From Verrucomicrobiota bacterium (lineage in GTDB: Bacteria; Verrucomicrobiota; Verrucomicrobiia; Chthoniobacterales; UBA10450), in NCBI GenBank assembly GCA_003219115.1, contig QHPN01000027.1, positions 1 through 7,501 on the forward strand: DNA of 7,501 bases, given 5' to 3'. Shown piece after piece: positions 5,478-7,501 of the stretch (positions within the stretch are counted from its first letter, which is position 1; every line of letters begins with the position of its first letter). The position numbers and the translations under genes are program-made. Below the pieces are notes generated by a model. That model was given only the letters and a program-made list of their open reading frames with translations. It did no database searches and was not told the DNA's origin.

Positions 5478-7364
5478 CTAGCCGCGTCTGGCCAGCATTC
5501 GTTCAATCCCGACAACCACCTCGGCGCTCGTGACCGCAGCCATGCAACGAAAATCGAGCGGGCATTCCCGCAGAAAACAGGGACTGCATTCGACATGATG
5601 CCGAAAAATCCGATGCCCCTGACCCAGTGGGCCCGTGCGTTGCGGTTCGGTCGAACCAAAAATCGAAGCCGTCGGAACGCGAAGCAGATCCGCCAGGTGC
5701 ATAGTCCCGGTGTCGTTAGTAAGTAGGAGATCGCAATCGCGCAGTTCATTGATTAACTGCTCGAGTGTAGTTTGGCCGATCCGATTCACGCATTTGTCAC
5801 CCAGCACCCCTGCGATTTTGGCCCCAATGGCGCCATCACCAGCGGTGCCGAAGAGAATCCATTGCACCGGGAATCGCCCTGCAATTTCCTGCGCCACTTC
5901 TGCGAAACGTGGCCACTGTTTTGCCGGTCCATATTCCGCGCCAGGGCAGAGTCCGAATTTGAAATGTTCGCGGCGCTCAGTAATCGATTTCGCCGGAGGA
6001 AACTCCGGCTTCACCACCGCTCCCAGCGTACTGGCGAGCTCGAGATACTTGTAGGTTTGATGAACGATTCCGAGAGGAATGCTCTGGCGCGGGCATTGAT
6101 TAATCAGCCAGCGCCGCCAACGTCCCCGCCAGCCTACACGTCGTGGAATGTCCGCCAGAAAAACTTCGAGCGCGCTGCGTAACGAGTTCGGAAAAAGGAT
6201 TGCCACATCGAACGGCGGCCTTCGACGAAATAATCGTGTTGCCGCGACAACAGATTTCGACGGCAATGCGATTATCTCATCGACTTCGGGCACGATTTTC
6301 CAGAGCGCCGCTAGTTTTTCCGGAACGGCAATGCTGACGTACGCATCGGGCCGTCCATTTTTTATCATTCTGACCGCCGGCACGCTCATGACAGCGTCGC
6401 CCAGCCAGTTGCTGCTCCGAATCAAAATCCGGAACGGTTTCAGCTCAATACCGTCGGGTAGAAAAACACCGCGTTTGTATCTGGCCAGTAGGAAATTTGG
6501 CCGCGGTGTTTTCCAGCGATTATGCACCCAGAACCAATCTTCCGGTGCGTGCCGGACCTGTTTTTCCAAAATTTCGTTCCCGCGCGCCGTCAACTTTTCA
6601 ATCGATTCGCTTGAACCATCGATTGGCGGCTCGGCCACGGCGCGCCAGCGCGCAAAGCCGTCGGTATGGACCGCGAACCCGATTAAATTCGCGTGCGTGC
6701 GACGCGCCAGCAGCGCCGGCAACGGTGTGGTCGAAGCAAGTCTGCCGAAAAACGGGGTCCACAGTCCGCCATCCCCGGCATGTTGATCCATCAGAATCCC
6801 TATCCCGCCGCCGCTGCGCAGCAGTTCGATCGCTTTTCCGAACCCTTCGCTGCGCTCAAAAACCTCAAGCCCAAATCGGCTGCGCGCTTCGCGAACGTGC
6901 CGATCGATATGCGGATTGCGAATACGTTGATAAACCGTCGCGGTTCGGTGACCGCGGGAAAAATGCGGAAAGAGGCGCGTACAAAATTCCCACGAACCAA
7001 TGTGGCTCAGGAATAAGACAAAAGGTTGTTTCCGCTCGAAGCAATTTTCGATGTGCTCGAAATGTTCGAGTCGCACTCGCTCCAGAATTTTTTCCATCGG
7101 CATGCGGGTGAATTTCACGCTGCAAAGCAGATTCGCTCCCAGGCGCTGAAAATGCCGGCGCACGATCCGCCGCATCTGTCTCTCCGAAAGTTCGCCGCTG
7201 AAAGCGATTCGCACATTGCGCAGAGCCAGCTTTCGATACTTCGGCAAAACGAGCCAGGAAATGGTGCCGCTGAGCTGCCCGATCCCGAACAAGAGCGGTA
7301 GTGGCAAAAGCGCGAGCAATTCCGTCCCGGCGCGGTAAAAAAGATAAACAGAGTAATCGACCAT
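5478..7364 (-). CDS. Lipid A acyltransferase (LpxL/HtrB-like) fused to heptosyltransferase (WaaF/GT9-like)
   Basis: A 628-residue fusion of two LPS enzymes. Residues 1 to ~295 are a lysophospholipid/lipid A acyltransferase: an N-terminal hydrophobic anchor (about 15-40), the catalytic H121-x4-E126 motif in FLSHIGSWEF, GIGILMDQHAGDGGLWTPFFG (188-207) and the DWFWVHNRWK ending (276-285). These transfer a secondary fatty acid to Kdo2-lipid A. A ~25-residue linker leads to a GT9 heptosyltransferase domain (~311-628): RSSNWLGDAVMSVPAVR with the catalytic-type D323, CPGAEYGPAKQWP and LTNDTGTMHLADL for ADP-heptose binding, then the CSPCFLRECPLDFRCM ending typical of WaaF. Each half has normal length and intact motifs, so the join looks functional rather than an assembly artefact. 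ATG at 7364 starts 32 bp after the preceding gene's stop; the stop is TAG at 5478-5480. It should act at the cytoplasmic face of the inner membrane. Substrate order and sugar identity are inferred. Confidence 0.93.
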   Translation of the reverse strand: MVDYSVYLFYRAGTELLALLPLPLLFGIGQLSGTISWLVLPKYRKLALRNVRIAFSGELSERQMRRIVRRHFQRLGANLLCSVKFTRMPMEKILERVRLEHFEHIENCFERKQPFVLFLSHIGSWEFCTRLFPHFSRGHRTATVYQRIRNPHIDRHVREARSRFGLEVFERSEGFGKAIELLRSGGGIGILMDQHAGDGGLWTPFFGRLASTTPLPALLARRTHANLIGFAVHTDGFARWRAVAEPPIDGSSESIEKLTARGNEILEKQVRHAPEDWFWVHNRWKTPRPNFLLARYKRGVFLPDGIELKPFRILIRSSNWLGDAVMSVPAVRMIKNGRPDAYVSIAVPEKLAALWKIVPEVDEIIALPSKSVVAATRLFRRRPPFDVAILFPNSLRSALEVFLADIPRRVGWRGRWRRWLINQCPRQSIPLGIVHQTYKYLELASTLGAVVKPEFPPAKSITERREHFKFGLCPGAEYGPAKQWPRFAEVAQEIAGRFPVQWILFGTAGDGAIGAKIAGVLGDKCVNRIGQTTLEQLINELRDCDLLLTNDTGTMHLADLLRVPTASIFGSTEPQRTGPLGQGHRIFRHHVECSPCFLRECPLDFRCMAAVTSAEVVVGIERMLARRG

Positions 7365-7396
7365 TAATTCTTGCCAACGTTTGCCGATTCACGGCA

Positions 7397-7501
7397 TCAA
7401 TCAATATCGTTCTCGTTAGTTTCGGAGCTTTGGACCGGAGCCCCGCTCAGGAGCGGGCTGATTCCTTGCTGCAGCCGCGCCGCTGTCTCGGAGCGTTGCC
7501 C
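7397..7501 (-). CDS. C-terminal fragment of an unidentified upstream gene
   Basis: One minus-strand frame is open from the window edge to TGA at 7397-7399, encoding 34 residues: GQRSETAARLQQGISPLL, then SGAPVQSSETNENDID. The start of this piece looks helical and the end is an acidic, Ser/Asn-rich tail, as often seen at protein C-termini. The 32-bp gap to the fusion gene suits an operon. Too little is visible to name the product, and the frame could be fortuitous. A small hairpin (7439-7448 with 7451-7459) lies within it. Confidence 0.35.
   Translation of the reverse strand, partial: GQRSETAARLQQGISPLLSGAPVQSSETNENDID

Noticed and set aside
6148..7111. Overlapping plus-strand ORFs of ~200 codons
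   Set aside because: Antisense shadows of the LpxL-WaaF fusion; Arg/Ser/Pro-rich with no family motifs.
6865..7404. 179-codon minus-strand ORF overlapping the start of the fusion gene
   Set aside because: It is a different frame of the acyltransferase domain, whose frame carries the HxxxxE and DWFWVHNRW motifs.
1..7501. Alternative genetic code with TAG as a sense codon
   Set aside because: Two intact genes (3050-4846 and 5478-7364) end at TAG exactly where their families should end, so TAG acts as a stop; two interrupted genes are not enough to argue otherwise.

Overview
The window looks like chromosomal DNA from a Gram-negative member of the PVC superphylum, most likely Verrucomicrobiota. 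Two things point that way. A 51-residue protein at 2795-2950 matches, by eye, the 'small basic protein' family shared by Verrucomicrobia and Chlamydiae. The other genes include outer-membrane lipopolysaccharide (LPS) enzymes: a lipid A acyltransferase fused to a heptosyltransferase, and an ArnT-like GT-C glycosyltransferase. Base composition is moderately GC-rich, and the gaps carry several kinds of short palindromic or tandem repeat.

Layout: almost everything is on the minus strand, read from the right edge leftwards. (1) 7397-7501: the C-terminal end of an unidentified gene. (2) 5478-7364: LpxL-WaaF fusion. (3) A 197-205 bp gap with a repeat-like palindromic block. (4) 4847-5272: YbgC-like hotdog thioesterase, whose stop directly abuts (5) 3050-4846: GT39/ArnT-like membrane glycosyltransferase. 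(6) 2795-2950: small basic protein, flanked by arrays of a degenerate GTTRAANN octamer. (7) 1940-2716: an RluB/RsuA-type pseudouridine synthase broken by one in-frame TAG, with a 34-residue C-terminal tail encoded by a ~103 bp inverted-repeat element. (8) 1132-1935: a short-chain dehydrogenase. (9) 401-841: RNase P RNA (rnpB), with its own promoter and terminator. On the plus strand are a possible 6S RNA (942-1108), facing the end of the dehydrogenase gene, and a small membrane/coiled-coil ORF (112-432), also interrupted by a TAG and running into the rnpB 3' end. Bases 1-111 hold nothing I can identify.

How the genes work together: the LpxL-WaaF fusion and the ArnT-like enzyme fit LPS assembly and modification in the inner membrane. 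The thioesterase is probably co-translated with the glycosyltransferase. The pseudouridine synthase, RNase P RNA, small basic protein and possible 6S RNA form a second, RNA-related group. I see no defence system, CRISPR array, integrase or tRNA. The least ordinary signals are repeat elements that have entered functional genes (rnpB P18 region; pseudouridine synthase C-terminus), the two in-frame amber codons, and the LPS enzyme fusion.
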